A DNA stretch of 64,000 nucleotides from Halorubellus salinus (GTDB taxonomy: Archaea; Halobacteriota; Halobacteria; Halobacteriales; Natrialbaceae): NCBI RefSeq assembly GCF_020567525.1, contig NZ_JAJCVI010000003.1, forward strand, positions 186,001 to 250,000. Reading direction: 5' to 3'. Shown here in pieces: positions 42,132-53,336 of the stretch. A model generated the notes under the pieces. It made no database searches and had not been told where the DNA came from. It saw only the letters and a program-made list of their open reading frames with translations. The translations under genes and the position numbers were made by a program. Each line of letters opens with the position of its first letter. Within the stretch, counting starts at the first letter, position 1.

Positions 42132-43820
42132 GTGGTCGACCCGCTCTCGGACGCCGACTACGCGCGGCTCCGCCGGCACGCCCGCACGCACCGCGAGGAC
42201 CTCGTCGTCCGCCTCTGCGGCGAGGCAGGCCTGCGGCCAGCCGAGGTCGCGTCCCTCAGCCCCGGCGACGTCGGCGCGGTCGACGGAACGACGGTGGCGT
42301 CGGTCGACGACCGGACGACGTGGCTCCCGCCGGCGGTCGCACACGACGTCGAGAAGTACGCCGCGTCGAACGGCGTCGATGACGACGAATCGCTCGTCGA
42401 CGTGTCCGCGCGACGCGTCCAGATGCTCGTCCGCGAGGTCGCCGACCGCGCCGCGGCCGCGACCGGCGACGACCGCTTCGCCGCGGTCGACTCGCGGTCG
42501 CTCCGCGAGCACTTCGTCGTCTCGCTGCTCCGGCGGGGCGTCGACGTCCGCGTCGTCGCCGCAGTCGCGGGGTTCGAGAGCGTCGCCGGCCTCGCGCCGT
42601 ACCTCGACGACCCGAGTCCCGTGGAGATCGCGGCCGCGGTCGACGATGCCGCGGCGCTCGCGGCCGACGACGGCACGCCCGAGCCGGTCAGGGACGCCGC
42701 ACGCCTGCTGGCCGCCGTCGGCGACGTGCTCGGCGACCAGGAGTCGCCGGGCGCGCTGTTCGACGCGGTCGTCGAACGGGTCGCGAGCACCGACGGCTAC
42801 CGGTACGCGTGGGTCGGCCGGTGGACCGACGAGGACGCGTCCGCGGACGTCGTGGCGAACGCCGGCGTCGACGCCGCCGTCGCCGCGGCCGAGCTCGGAG
42901 CCGCAAGCGGCGACGACGCGACCGGCACGGACGACGACGCGGACGGGAGCGAGCGCGGTCGCGCCCGTAGCTTCGACCGCGACCGCGGGGGCGTGCTGAC
43001 GCTCCCCGTCGGCGAGTTCGAGGGGGTCGCGTACGCGCTCGGCCTCGGCGTCGAGCACGTCCCAGACGCGGACGGGACGGTCGCCGCGCTCCACGACGCG
43101 CTCGGTGCACTCGTCGCTCGCGCGTTCGAGGCGACGCGACGACGTCGACGGCTCGTCGCGGACGTCGTCACCGAACTCCGGTTCGACGTCCACGACCGGG
43201 ACGCGGTCCTCGTCGCGCTCGCCGACTCGCTCGATACGACCGTCGAGGTCACCGGCGTCGTCCCCGGGGGCCCCGGGCTCGTGCTCTACGCGGAGGTCGC
43301 CGACGTCGCGCCGAAGGACGTCGTCGACGCGACCGACGACGAGGACGCGGCCGGCGTGGCTCGCGTCCGGTACGTCGACGACGGCGACGACGGCCCCGTC
43401 TTCGAGTTCGTCGTGCAGGACTCGCCGGCGCGGACGCTCGTCGACCTCGACGCACGCGTGCAATCCTATCGCGTCGACGCCGACGGCGGTCGCCTGACCG
43501 CGGTCGTGCCTGCGGACGCCGACGTCAGGGCGGTCCGCGATGCGCTTCGGGACGCGTGGCCGGACTCGGCGCTCGTCGGCCAGGAGACCGTCGAACGTAC
43601 CGTCGAGCACGCTCGCGGATTCCAGGACCGACTCCGCGAGGACCTCACCGACCGCCAGCTCGCCGTCCTCCAGTCCGCGTACCACGGCGGGTACTTCCAG
43701 TGGCCGCGCGAATCCACCGGCGAGGAGCTCGCCGACTCGCTGGACGTCGCCGCGCCGACGCTCCACAACCACCTCCGCGTCGCCCAACGCAAGCTCCTCG
43801 ACGCCTTCTTCGAGTCCTGA
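42132..43820 (+). CDS. Regulator fusing a degenerate tyrosine-recombinase domain to a GAF/Bat/HTH_10 output
   Basis: 562 residues from GTG 42132. Residues 1-160 read as a tyrosine-recombinase catalytic fold: R35 in GLRPAEVASLSPGDV, R125 in SRSLREHFVVSLLRRGVD and Y158 in LAPYLDD sit at catalytic spacing. The two active-site histidines are absent (SLR instead of HxLR, GF instead of GH). It is thus probably DNA-binding only. A GAF-like domain (about 190-350), the bacterio-opsin-activator domain (about 360-500) and a C-terminal HTH_10 follow (LTDRQLAVLQSAYHGGYFQWPRESTGEELA). Its place between two acetyl-CoA-synthetase genes suggests control of acetate metabolism. Confidence 0.8.
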   Translation: MVDPLSDADYARLRRHARTHREDLVVRLCGEAGLRPAEVASLSPGDVGAVDGTTVASVDDRTTWLPPAVAHDVEKYAASNGVDDDESLVDVSARRVQMLVREVADRAAAATGDDRFAAVDSRSLREHFVVSLLRRGVDVRVVAAVAGFESVAGLAPYLDDPSPVEIAAAVDDAAALAADDGTPEPVRDAARLLAAVGDVLGDQESPGALFDAVVERVASTDGYRYAWVGRWTDEDASADVVANAGVDAAVAAAELGAASGDDATGTDDDADGSERGRARSFDRDRGGVLTLPVGEFEGVAYALGLGVEHVPDADGTVAALHDALGALVARAFEATRRRRRLVADVVTELRFDVHDRDAVLVALADSLDTTVEVTGVVPGGPGLVLYAEVADVAPKDVVDATDDEDAAGVARVRYVDDGDDGPVFEFVVQDSPARTLVDLDARVQSYRVDADGGRLTAVVPADADVRAVRDALRDAWPDSALVGQETVERTVEHARGFQDRLREDLTDRQLAVLQSAYHGGYFQWPRESTGEELADSLDVAAPTLHNHLRVAQRKLLDAFFES

Positions 43821-44058
43821 GCGCTCGCGGGACCGTACTGGTGACGGCAAGGAGCGAGTGACCGGGCGTGAGCCCGAGCGAGAGTGCCCGTGCGATTCGA
43901 TGACTATCTGTTTAGGCCGAGCGAGTCTGTCGGGGCGAACGTGTCGGTGAACCGAACGGCGGTCGACCGAGCCGCGTTCACCAACGTCCAGCCCGTTTCG
44001 TCGCGTTTCTCGCGGGTTCGGGGCTTCCATCACGGTCGTTCGGCCCATTAGTTACCGT

Positions 44059-44067
44059 CCTTTTTAC
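44059..44067 (+). promoter_or_regulatory. TATA box of the acetate operon
   Basis: CTTTTTACG is centred about 28 bases before the ATG at 44090, which supports leaderless initiation there instead of at the GTG nine bases upstream. Confidence 0.55.
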
Positions 44068-44089
44068 GTCGGGTGTCGCGGTGCGAGGT

Positions 44090-46111
<2,022 letters not shown>

Positions 46112-46229
46112 CCGAGCGCCCCCGCTCGCTCCCTCCCGGAGCAAGGCCAGGTGAACCGACAGCCGACCACCCGCGGCACTTTCGACACCGAATACGCGAC
46201 CCGGCCACCGACCAGCCAACACACATAGC

Positions 46230-46820
46230 ATGAGAGACACTGACTCACAACGCGAGTCGACCTCGGCCCGCGACCCGACGACGACCGACGCATCGACCGA
46301 AGACGAGGACGAAGCCGTCACCGAGACCCCCACCGAAGGCGGCGACGGCACAGCCACTGGAACGCCCACCGAGCACCCGCACGAGGCGGCGGCCCCGCAT
46401 CCGCGTACCGACGGCGGTACCGTCACCGCCGACGCCACGTCCCGCGACCGCGGCGAGGACGTCGACTACCTCGAGCGCGAGGTGAACATCTTCAAGCCGT
46501 CGACGCCGTTCATGCGCGACCACCTCCGCGTGGTCTGGGCGATGTTCGCCGCGTGGGCGGTCGTCGTCTTCGGGCCCGTGACGGCGACGGCGCTCGCCCC
46601 GGACGCGATGACGAGCGTCACCGTCATCGGGTTCCCGCTGCACTACGTCACCACCGCCATCGGCGCGCCCACCGGTGCACTCGTGCTCTCGTTCGTCTAC
46701 GCCCGCAAACGCGACCAGCTCGACGAACGCTACGGCATCGACCACGGCGACGACGCCGGGGCCCCGAGCGACGACGCCGCCAAGGAGCCGACCGCGGCCG
46801 ACGGCGGGGTGGAGCAATGA
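46230..46820 (+). CDS. DUF4212 small subunit of a sodium:solute symporter
   Basis: 196 residues. The first about 85 residues are a disordered, acidic, threonine-rich extension unusual for the family, which is normally near 90 residues. The DUF4212 core follows: YLEREVNIFKPSTPFMRDHLRVVWAMFAAWAVVVFGP (helix 1) and VTVIGFPLHYVTTAIGAPTGALVLSFVYARKRDQLDERYGI (helix 2). It is the accessory subunit of the SSS transporter whose start overlaps its stop (ATGA). Confidence 0.9.
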   Translation: MRDTDSQRESTSARDPTTTDASTEDEDEAVTETPTEGGDGTATGTPTEHPHEAAAPHPRTDGGTVTADATSRDRGEDVDYLEREVNIFKPSTPFMRDHLRVVWAMFAAWAVVVFGPVTATALAPDAMTSVTVIGFPLHYVTTAIGAPTGALVLSFVYARKRDQLDERYGIDHGDDAGAPSDDAAKEPTAADGGVEQ

Positions 46821-48553
46821 CGCTCGCCACCGCGACCGCTGAACTGCCGTTACAGCTCCTCCCCGACGCACTGAACGGGTCGTTCAAGCTCGTGCCCGCG
46901 ATCATGGTCACGGGGATGCTCCTGTTGTTCCTCGGTATCGGGTACGCGTTCCGCGTCGCCGACACCGACGACCTCTGGGTCGCCGGGCGCTCCATCGGGA
47001 ACGTCGAGAACGGCATGGCGATCGGCGCGAACTGGATGAGCGCCGCGTCGTACCTCGGGATGGCGGCGCTCATCGCCCTCTCGGGGTACTACGGGCTCGC
47101 GTTCGTCGTCGGCTGGTCGACGGGGTACTTCATCCTCCTCATCTTCCTCGCCGCGCAGATGCGGCGGTTCGGGAAGTACACCGCGCCCGACTTCGTCGGC
47201 GACCGGTTCGACTCCGACACCGCGCGCGCCATCGCCGCCCTCACCACCATCCTCATCGGGTTCGTGTACGCCGTCGGGCAAGCCCGCGGGATGGGCCTCG
47301 TCGGCATCTACGTCTTCGGCGGCGACTACGCGACGATGGTCGTCCTCCTGATGGCCATCACGGTCGGCTACCTCGCGCTCTCGGGGATGCTCGGTGCGAC
47401 GAAGAACATGGCCGTCCAGTACGTCATCCTCATCGTCGCGTTCCTCGCCGGCCTGTACGCAGTCGGGTTCACGCAGGGGTACTCGACGGTCCTCCCGCAG
47501 GTCGAGTACGGGATGCTGCTCGACCAGCTCGGCCGCGAGTTCACCGAGCCGTTCACCTCGGGGAGCTACTACCTCTGGATCGCGACCGCCTTCTCGCTCA
47601 TCGTCGGGACGTGCGGGCTCCCGCACGTACTCGTGCGGTTCTACACCGTCGAGTCCGAGCGCACGGCGCGCTGGTCGACCGTGTGGGGCCTGTTCTTCAT
47701 CTGCCTGCTCTATCTCTCCGCGCCCGCGTTCGCCGCGTTCGGCACCGACCTCTACGCGAAGAACGTCGGCGCCGTCTACGGCGCGAACGGCATGAGTGGC
47801 GCCGAGGGTGACGTCATCGTCGTCATCGCGAGCCAGCTCGCGAACCTCCCGACGTGGTTCGTCGGACTCGTCGCCGCCGGCGGCATCGCCGCCGCCATCG
47901 CGACCACTGCCGGGCTGTTCATCGCCGCGTCCTCCGCGGCGGCGCACGACATCTACACGAACATCGTCAACCCCGACGCCACCCAGCGCCAGCAGCTCCT
48001 CGTCGGGCGGGCGACCATCATCGCGCTCGGCGCCATCGTCACGGTCGTCGCGCTCGACCCGCCGGCGCTCGTCGGCGAACTCGTCGCGTACGCGTTCTCG
48101 CTCGCCGGTCTCGTGCTGTTCCCGATGTTCTTCCTCGGACTCTGGTGGGAGAACACGAACCGCCAGGGCGCGCTCGCGGGGATGACCACCGGGTTGCTCA
48201 TCTGGTTCACCGCGATCATCAACGAGGTGCTCCCGAACTACGTCGGCTTCCTCGGCGACGCCGCCGGGGACGCGGGCGCCATCGTCCCGCTCTACGCGGA
48301 CGTCTTCCCCGCCATCGGTGCCGCACTCGCCGGGACGCCCGTCGTGTTCGCGGTCACCATCGCGGTGTCGTACGCGACCGAGGAACCGAGCGAGGACATA
48401 AAGCGCATCGTCCGCCAGTGCCACAGCCCGGAGCCGATGGGCCAGCAGCAGTCCGCCGAGGACGTCGTCGGGAACAGCGGAAACAGTGGTGTGGCGACCG
48501 ACGGTGGGCGGGACACCACGGACGACGAGACGCGGACGAACACGGAGGCCTGA
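46817..48553 (+). CDS. Sodium:solute symporter, acetate-type (large subunit)
   Basis: 578 residues with about 13 membrane helices, SSS family (VC_2705/ActP-like subgroup). Early landmarks are DTDDLWVAGRSIGNVENGMAIGANWMSAASYLGMAALIALSGY, the sodium-site region and helix 1 region of the family. GTCGLPHVLVRFYTV in the middle matches acetate/organic-acid members. The C-terminal 60 residues are hydrophilic. The gene is translationally coupled to the DUF4212 subunit and lies next to acs, so acetate is the likely substrate. Confidence 0.9.
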   Translation: MTLATATAELPLQLLPDALNGSFKLVPAIMVTGMLLLFLGIGYAFRVADTDDLWVAGRSIGNVENGMAIGANWMSAASYLGMAALIALSGYYGLAFVVGWSTGYFILLIFLAAQMRRFGKYTAPDFVGDRFDSDTARAIAALTTILIGFVYAVGQARGMGLVGIYVFGGDYATMVVLLMAITVGYLALSGMLGATKNMAVQYVILIVAFLAGLYAVGFTQGYSTVLPQVEYGMLLDQLGREFTEPFTSGSYYLWIATAFSLIVGTCGLPHVLVRFYTVESERTARWSTVWGLFFICLLYLSAPAFAAFGTDLYAKNVGAVYGANGMSGAEGDVIVVIASQLANLPTWFVGLVAAGGIAAAIATTAGLFIAASSAAAHDIYTNIVNPDATQRQQLLVGRATIIALGAIVTVVALDPPALVGELVAYAFSLAGLVLFPMFFLGLWWENTNRQGALAGMTTGLLIWFTAIINEVLPNYVGFLGDAAGDAGAIVPLYADVFPAIGAALAGTPVVFAVTIAVSYATEEPSEDIKRIVRQCHSPEPMGQQQSAEDVVGNSGNSGVATDGGRDTTDDETRTNTEA

Positions 48554-48556
48554 GTC

Positions 48557-49045
48557 ATGTACGAGCACATCCTCATCCCGACGGACGGTAGCGAGACGGC
48601 GGAACGCGCGGTCGACGAGGCGCTCGAGGTCGCGTCGCGGTTCGACGCGACGGTGTCGGCGCTGTACGTCGTCGACACCGACTCGGTCGGCATCAGCCTC
48701 GGCGCCGAGCAGGTCGACCGCATCCGCCAGGGCCGGTTCGGCGAGATGGACGACCTGGAGGGGCGAGCGAGCGACGCGACAGCGTACGTCGCGGAGCGCG
48801 CTCGGGACCGCGGCCTGGACGTCGAGGAGCACGCACGCGCCGGTCGGCCAGCGTCCGTCATCGCGGACTTCGCCGACGACGCGGCCGTCGACCTCGTCGT
48901 CATGGGGAGTCACGGCCGGAGCGGCCTCTCCCGGGTCGTCCTCGGGAGCGTCACCGAGCACGTCCTCCGCGAGACCCACAAGTCCGTGCTCGTCGTCGAC
49001 ACCGGGCACGCCGGCGACGACGCCGAGGAGGCGGGCGGCGAATGA
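48557..49045 (+). CDS. Universal stress protein (UspA family)
   Basis: 162 residues, one Usp domain. MYEHILIPTDGSETAERAVDEAL is the N-terminal strand and nucleotide loop. The ATP-binding motif G-2x-G-9x-G(S/T) reads GSHGRSGLSRVVLGSVTEHVL. It follows the symporter by 3 bases. Usp proteins next to haloarchaeal acetate symporters are common and may modulate the transporter. Confidence 0.92.
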   Translation: MYEHILIPTDGSETAERAVDEALEVASRFDATVSALYVVDTDSVGISLGAEQVDRIRQGRFGEMDDLEGRASDATAYVAERARDRGLDVEEHARAGRPASVIADFADDAAVDLVVMGSHGRSGLSRVVLGSVTEHVLRETHKSVLVVDTGHAGDDAEEAGGE

Positions 49046-49269
49046 CGGCGACGTCCCGCATCGACCGCGTCCGCGAACACGTCGTCGAGAACCGAGATAC
49101 CGTCCTCGCCGACCTCGCGTTCGCCGTCGTCTGGGTCGCCGTCGTCACGCTCCTGTTCGACGTCCTGCAGGGACCACGGTGGGTCTACCACCTGACGCTC
49201 GCCGGCGGCATCGTCGCACACTACGGGTTCTTCGCGTCCCTCGACGCGGTCAGTGACCGGTCGAGTTGA
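49042..49269 (+). CDS. Small two-helix membrane protein at the end of the acetate operon
   Basis: 75 residues. A basic N-terminus is followed by two hydrophobic segments (ADLAFAVVWVAVVTLLFDVL and VYHLTLAGGIVAHYGFFASL). It overlaps the uspA stop by 4 bases, so it is in the same operon. No known family was recognised. It may be an accessory of the symporter. Confidence 0.65.
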   Translation: MTATSRIDRVREHVVENRDTVLADLAFAVVWVAVVTLLFDVLQGPRWVYHLTLAGGIVAHYGFFASLDAVSDRSS

Positions 49270-49377
49270 GGACCGACTGACCGCGCGAGCCCGTTCCGCT
49301 GTCGCTCCGCTCCTCCACATGCGAGGGCACTCGCCCACCACAAGGAATAAGCCAGAGGCATACTAACTATATTTCAT

Positions 49378-49734
49378 ATGAGCCACAAGCATCAGGAGTT
49401 GGTCGGGTCGCGCATCCCACACGGTGCCGCGTCCAGCCTCTTCCCCGTCGAGGACCTGCCCTGCGACATCTACCAGCACCGAGACGCGAAACGCATCCTC
49501 GAGTCGACGCCCAGCGACGCCGTCCTCGGCCTCCGGAAGACCGGGCTCGCGAGCGCGTACTTCCTCCACAACCACGCGCTCACCGTCGTCGACACGGTCT
49601 CGCTCCCCGACCACGCGAAGGCCGACATCCTCGACCGAACCGGCGTCGACGTCCACGACTACGAACTCCTCGCGATCGGGAACACCGACCGGAACTACGA
49701 GAACCGCACCCTCGGCGAATACGCCACCCGCTGA
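49378..49734 (+). CDS. Hypothetical soluble protein
   Basis: 118 residues with globular composition (LVGSRIPHGAASSLFPVEDLPCDIYQHRDAKRILESTPSDAVLGLRKTGLASAYFLHNHALTV, then a mixed alpha/beta tail). No family was recognised. It may be an RNA-binding or regulatory domain, because the LGLRKTGLAS segment resembles a small nucleic-acid-binding turn, but this is weak. An AT-rich ACTATATT lies only 5-12 bases before the ATG, so a leaderless promoter is not evident. Confidence 0.6.
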   Translation: MSHKHQELVGSRIPHGAASSLFPVEDLPCDIYQHRDAKRILESTPSDAVLGLRKTGLASAYFLHNHALTVVDTVSLPDHAKADILDRTGVDVHDYELLAIGNTDRNYENRTLGEYATR

Positions 49735-49887
49735 CGCTCGACCGACCCCATCACCCGCGCCATCCGCCGCCGCACGCGACCGACGCTACTCCCCTTACCC
49801 GGCACCGCAGGCGCGCATCAGCGTCCACCGGCAAGCCCGAGCCACTGAAGCCGTGGCATTACCACACCTCCCATCCATACTCTACCC

Positions 49888-50724
49888 ATGGACCTCGACC
49901 TGGTCGTCTCACGCGCGAAGGAGGTGAAGGCCGTCTTCGGCGAGAAGAACGTCACGTTCCTCGCCGGCAGCATCGCGTACAGCGCGTTCGTCTCCCTCGT
50001 CCCACTCTTGTTGTTCCTCTTCCTCGTCGTCTCGGCCCTGGGCGCGCCCGAACTCCAGACCCGCATCGTCGACGTCGCCACGCAGAGCGTCTCCCCGGCC
50101 GTCGGCGGCGTCATCGAGGTGATGATCGAATCACAGCGCGACGCCAGCACCGGGTCGACGCTCGGTGCCACCGTCATCGGCGCGCTCGTCCTCGTCTGGG
50201 GTGCCATCAAGGTGTTCCGCGGACTCGACACCGCGTTCTCGACGATCTACGAGACGACCGCCGAGGACACGTTCCTCGACCAGATCAAGAAGAGCCTCCT
50301 CGTCCTCGCGACGCTCACCCTCGGCGTCGTCGCGATGGTCGGCGCCACCAGCGTCGTCGCGTTCATCTCCACCATCCCCTTGCTCGGCCTCCTCGTCCCG
50401 TTCGTCCTCCTCGGCGCGCTCGTCCTCGCGTTCCTCCCGATGTACTACCTCTTCCCGGACGTCGACCACGAGCCACGCGACGTCCTCCCCGGGACGGTCA
50501 TCGCGGCCGTCGGCTGGACGGTCCTCCAGGTCGGCTTCCAGGTGTACGCCTCGCTCAGCGGCGAGGAGAGCAACCTCATCGCGAGCATCCTCCTGTTCGT
50601 CACGTGGCTGTACTTCACCGGCGTCGTCCTCCTGCTCGGCGCGACGTACAACGCGGTCGTCCTCGAGGACCGCAGCGTGGACGCGGACAGGCGAACCGAA
50701 GCGACCGACCAGGCAGGCACCTGA
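49888..50724 (+). CDS. YihY/virulence-factor BrkB family membrane protein
   Basis: 278 residues with six hydrophobic segments. The family pattern is present: VTFLAGSIAYSAFVSLVPLLLFLFLVVSALG, an amphipathic stretch with VWGAIKVFRGLDTAFSTIYE, then FLPMYYLFPDVDHEPRDVLPGTVIAAVGWTVLQVGFQVY and a last helix WLYFTGVVLLLGATYNAV. Previously called RNase BN in error. The function is unknown; a transporter-like role is suspected. Confidence 0.85.
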   Translation: MDLDLVVSRAKEVKAVFGEKNVTFLAGSIAYSAFVSLVPLLLFLFLVVSALGAPELQTRIVDVATQSVSPAVGGVIEVMIESQRDASTGSTLGATVIGALVLVWGAIKVFRGLDTAFSTIYETTAEDTFLDQIKKSLLVLATLTLGVVAMVGATSVVAFISTIPLLGLLVPFVLLGALVLAFLPMYYLFPDVDHEPRDVLPGTVIAAVGWTVLQVGFQVYASLSGEESNLIASILLFVTWLYFTGVVLLLGATYNAVVLEDRSVDADRRTEATDQAGT

Positions 50725-50796
50725 ACGCGACCGACGGCGAGCCGGCCGGTGTGGGAAAACTACTTTCACCTGTACCCGCGTGACACGTGATACCGC

Positions 50797-52128
50797 ATGG
50801 CTCGAACTGGCGGTGGGAACGGCGACATCGGCCTGCTGCACGCCGTGAGCATCGAGGTCGGCCTCATCGTCGGCGGCGCACTCTTCAGTCTCACGGGCGT
50901 CGCCGTCGGCCTCGCCGGCCCCGCGGTCGTGCTCGCGTTCTGCGTCGCGTTCGGCATCGCCATCCTCGGCCTCCTCCCCACCGCGATGCTCGGCGCCGCC
51001 TACCCGACCACGGGCGGGAACTACCGTTACCCCGCCGCGCTCGTCTCCCGGCCGCTCGCGTTCCTCGCCGCCATGGGTCTCGGCGTCAGCATGTTCACCG
51101 GCGGCCTCCCGCTGTACGCGCTCACCGCCGGCCAGTACGTCGACGCGCTCGTCCCCGTCAGCCCCACCGTCGTCGGATTCTGCCTCCTCACGCTGTTCTT
51201 CGCCGTGAACCTCCTCGGGCTCCGCCCCGCCGCCACCGCTCAGCTCGTCATGTTCGTCGGACTCGTCGCCGCCCTCGGGTCGTTCGTCGCGTTCGGCATC
51301 CCCGCCGTCGACCCCGGGAACCTGACGCCCGCGTTCCCCGGCGGCACCGTCGGCGTCGTCACCGCCGCCGGCGTCCTCTACTTCGTCTGCCTCGGCGCGA
51401 ACTTCGTCGTCGACGTCGGCGGCGACGTCCGCGACGCCACCGTCACCATCCCGCAGTCGTTCGCGGTGTCGGTCCCACTCGTCCTCGTCACGTACGCCGG
51501 CATCGGACTCGTCGCCGTCGGCACCGTCGGCGCGGACGCCATGACCGACGCGACGCTCGCCGTCCCCGCCGAAGCCATCCTCCCCCGTGGCTTCCAGGAG
51601 CTGTTCGTCGTCGGCGGCGCGCTGTTCGCCATCGCGACCAGCATCAACGCCGTCTACATCATCACCCCGAAGTACCTCGAAGCGCTCGCCGCCGACGGCC
51701 TCGCCCCGGCCGCGCTCGCCGCGACCAACGACCGCTTCGGCACCCCGCACTGGGCGACCGCGCTCGTGTACGCGTGCTCGGCCGCCGCGCTCGTCTCCCC
51801 GCTCCCCATCGCCGACCTCGGCACCCTCCTCGGGTTCGGCGGCGCGTTCCTCGTCGTCCCCGTCATGCTCGCCGCCATCGTCGCCGTCCGCGACCACCCC
51901 GACGACGTCGCCGACACCCTCCCCGTCCCCGGTCGCGCACTCGCCACCATGGCCGCCCTCGCCGTCCCACTGAACTGCCTGCTGCTCGCGCTCCTCGCCA
52001 CGCAATCGCCCACGCTGTTCGTCGCGTGGCTCGCCGCACTCGCCGTCCTCGGCGGATACTACGTCGTCCGCACCCGCACGGCCAGCACGAGTCGCACCGA
52101 ACTCACGACCGACCCCGACGCGGACTGA
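50797..52128 (+). CDS. APC-superfamily amino-acid permease
   Basis: 443 residues, 12 hydrophobic segments. N-terminal helix 1 carries the broken-helix motif (SIEVGLIVGGALFSLTGVAVGLAGPAVVLAF) followed by YPTTGGNYRYPAAL, typical of AA_permease_2 proteins. The C-terminal tail is short and acidic. It transports an amino acid or amine by ion coupling; the substrate is unknown. The hydroxyacyl-CoA dehydrogenase gene follows after 15 bases. Confidence 0.85.
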   Translation: MARTGGGNGDIGLLHAVSIEVGLIVGGALFSLTGVAVGLAGPAVVLAFCVAFGIAILGLLPTAMLGAAYPTTGGNYRYPAALVSRPLAFLAAMGLGVSMFTGGLPLYALTAGQYVDALVPVSPTVVGFCLLTLFFAVNLLGLRPAATAQLVMFVGLVAALGSFVAFGIPAVDPGNLTPAFPGGTVGVVTAAGVLYFVCLGANFVVDVGGDVRDATVTIPQSFAVSVPLVLVTYAGIGLVAVGTVGADAMTDATLAVPAEAILPRGFQELFVVGGALFAIATSINAVYIITPKYLEALAADGLAPAALAATNDRFGTPHWATALVYACSAAALVSPLPIADLGTLLGFGGAFLVVPVMLAAIVAVRDHPDDVADTLPVPGRALATMAALAVPLNCLLLALLATQSPTLFVAWLAALAVLGGYYVVRTRTASTSRTELTTDPDAD

Positions 52129-52143
52129 CACCACTGGACACCG

Positions 52144-53310
52144 ATGATACCACCGACTTACACCGACGCACTCGACTTCGCACGAACCGGCGTCGTCGGC
52201 GCGGGCCTCATGGGCCGCGACGTCGCCGGCTTGCTCGCCAACGCCGGGTTCGACGTCACGCTCGCCGACGTCGACCCCGACGCCCTCGAAGCCGCCCGCG
52301 ACTACCACGACACCGCGCTCGCGGACGCGCTCCGCGCCGGCGGCTTCGACCCGGACGAGGACATCACGAGTCGCATCGGGTACGCGACCGACGTCGACGC
52401 GCTCGGCGACTGCGAGTTCGTCGTCGAAGCAGTCCCCGAGACGCTCCACCTGAAACGCGCGGTGCTCGCCGACCTCGAGAGCGTCCTCGACGCGGACGCC
52501 GTCGTCGGCACGAACACGTCCTCGCTCACGCCCGGCGACGTCGCCGTCGACGCCACGCACCCGGAGCGCGTCGTCCTCTTCCACTTCGCGAACCCCGCAC
52601 TCGAACGCGACCTCGTCGAGATCGCCGGCGACGGCGCCACCGACCGCGCGCTCGCCGTCGCCCGCGACGTCGCGGACGCCATCGACCGCCACCCCGTCGA
52701 ACTCGGCGCCGAGTACCGCGCGAACTGCCTCAGCAGGCTCTCCGCGAGCATCAAGTGCGCCGGCACCTGGGAACTCGCCGCCGCGACCGAGCGAGTGCCG
52801 GCCGACCACTCCTGGGGCGTTGCAGCCGCCGTCGTCGACCGCGGTGCGCGCAACGTCGGGTTCGATCGCGGTCCCCTGGAGTTCGTCGACCTCATCGGCG
52901 TCGACGTGCACCTGGACACCATCGAGAACCTCGCCGAGGCCTACGGCGACCGGTACGCACCGCCCGAGTCCGTCCGCGAGCGGATGGACGCGATGGTCGA
53001 CCGCGGCGACCTCGGCAAGAAGACCGGCCAGGGGTTCTTCGAGTGGGACGGCGAGACGTGCCTGCTCCCCGACGTCGACGACCCGCACGACGTCACGCCC
53101 GTCCTCGCCGCGCTCGTCAACGAAGCCCATCGCCTCGTCGACGACGGCGTCGCTGACCAGGAGACGGTGAACGACGTCCTCAAACGTGGCAGCGGCGGCG
53201 ACGTCGGCCCGTTCGACCTCGAAGCGACGTTCGGCGCGGACTACCTCCGCGACGTCCTCGACGAGCGCTACGCGGAGACGGGCGCTGGCGTGTACGACGC
53301 CGTCTTCTGA
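52144..53310 (+). CDS. 3-hydroxyacyl-CoA dehydrogenase
   Basis: 388 residues. Rossmann motif VVGAGLMGRDVAGLLANAGFDVTLADVD (17-44) and FVVEAVPETLHLKRAVLADLE precede the catalytic serine/histidine region NTSSLTPGDVA and VVLFHFANPALERDLVEI, where HFxNP contains the active-site histidine. The C-terminal half is the duplicated 3HCDH helical domain, with GLGKKTGQGFFEW-type sequence GDLGKKTGQGFFEW. It acts in beta-oxidation or related pathways. It is closely spaced after the permease but no functional link is evident. Confidence 0.9.
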   Translation: MIPPTYTDALDFARTGVVGAGLMGRDVAGLLANAGFDVTLADVDPDALEAARDYHDTALADALRAGGFDPDEDITSRIGYATDVDALGDCEFVVEAVPETLHLKRAVLADLESVLDADAVVGTNTSSLTPGDVAVDATHPERVVLFHFANPALERDLVEIAGDGATDRALAVARDVADAIDRHPVELGAEYRANCLSRLSASIKCAGTWELAAATERVPADHSWGVAAAVVDRGARNVGFDRGPLEFVDLIGVDVHLDTIENLAEAYGDRYAPPESVRERMDAMVDRGDLGKKTGQGFFEWDGETCLLPDVDDPHDVTPVLAALVNEAHRLVDDGVADQETVNDVLKRGSGGDVGPFDLEATFGADYLRDVLDERYAETGAGVYDAVF

Positions 53311-53336
53311 ACCTCCCGAGAGCGGTATCGGTGCAG

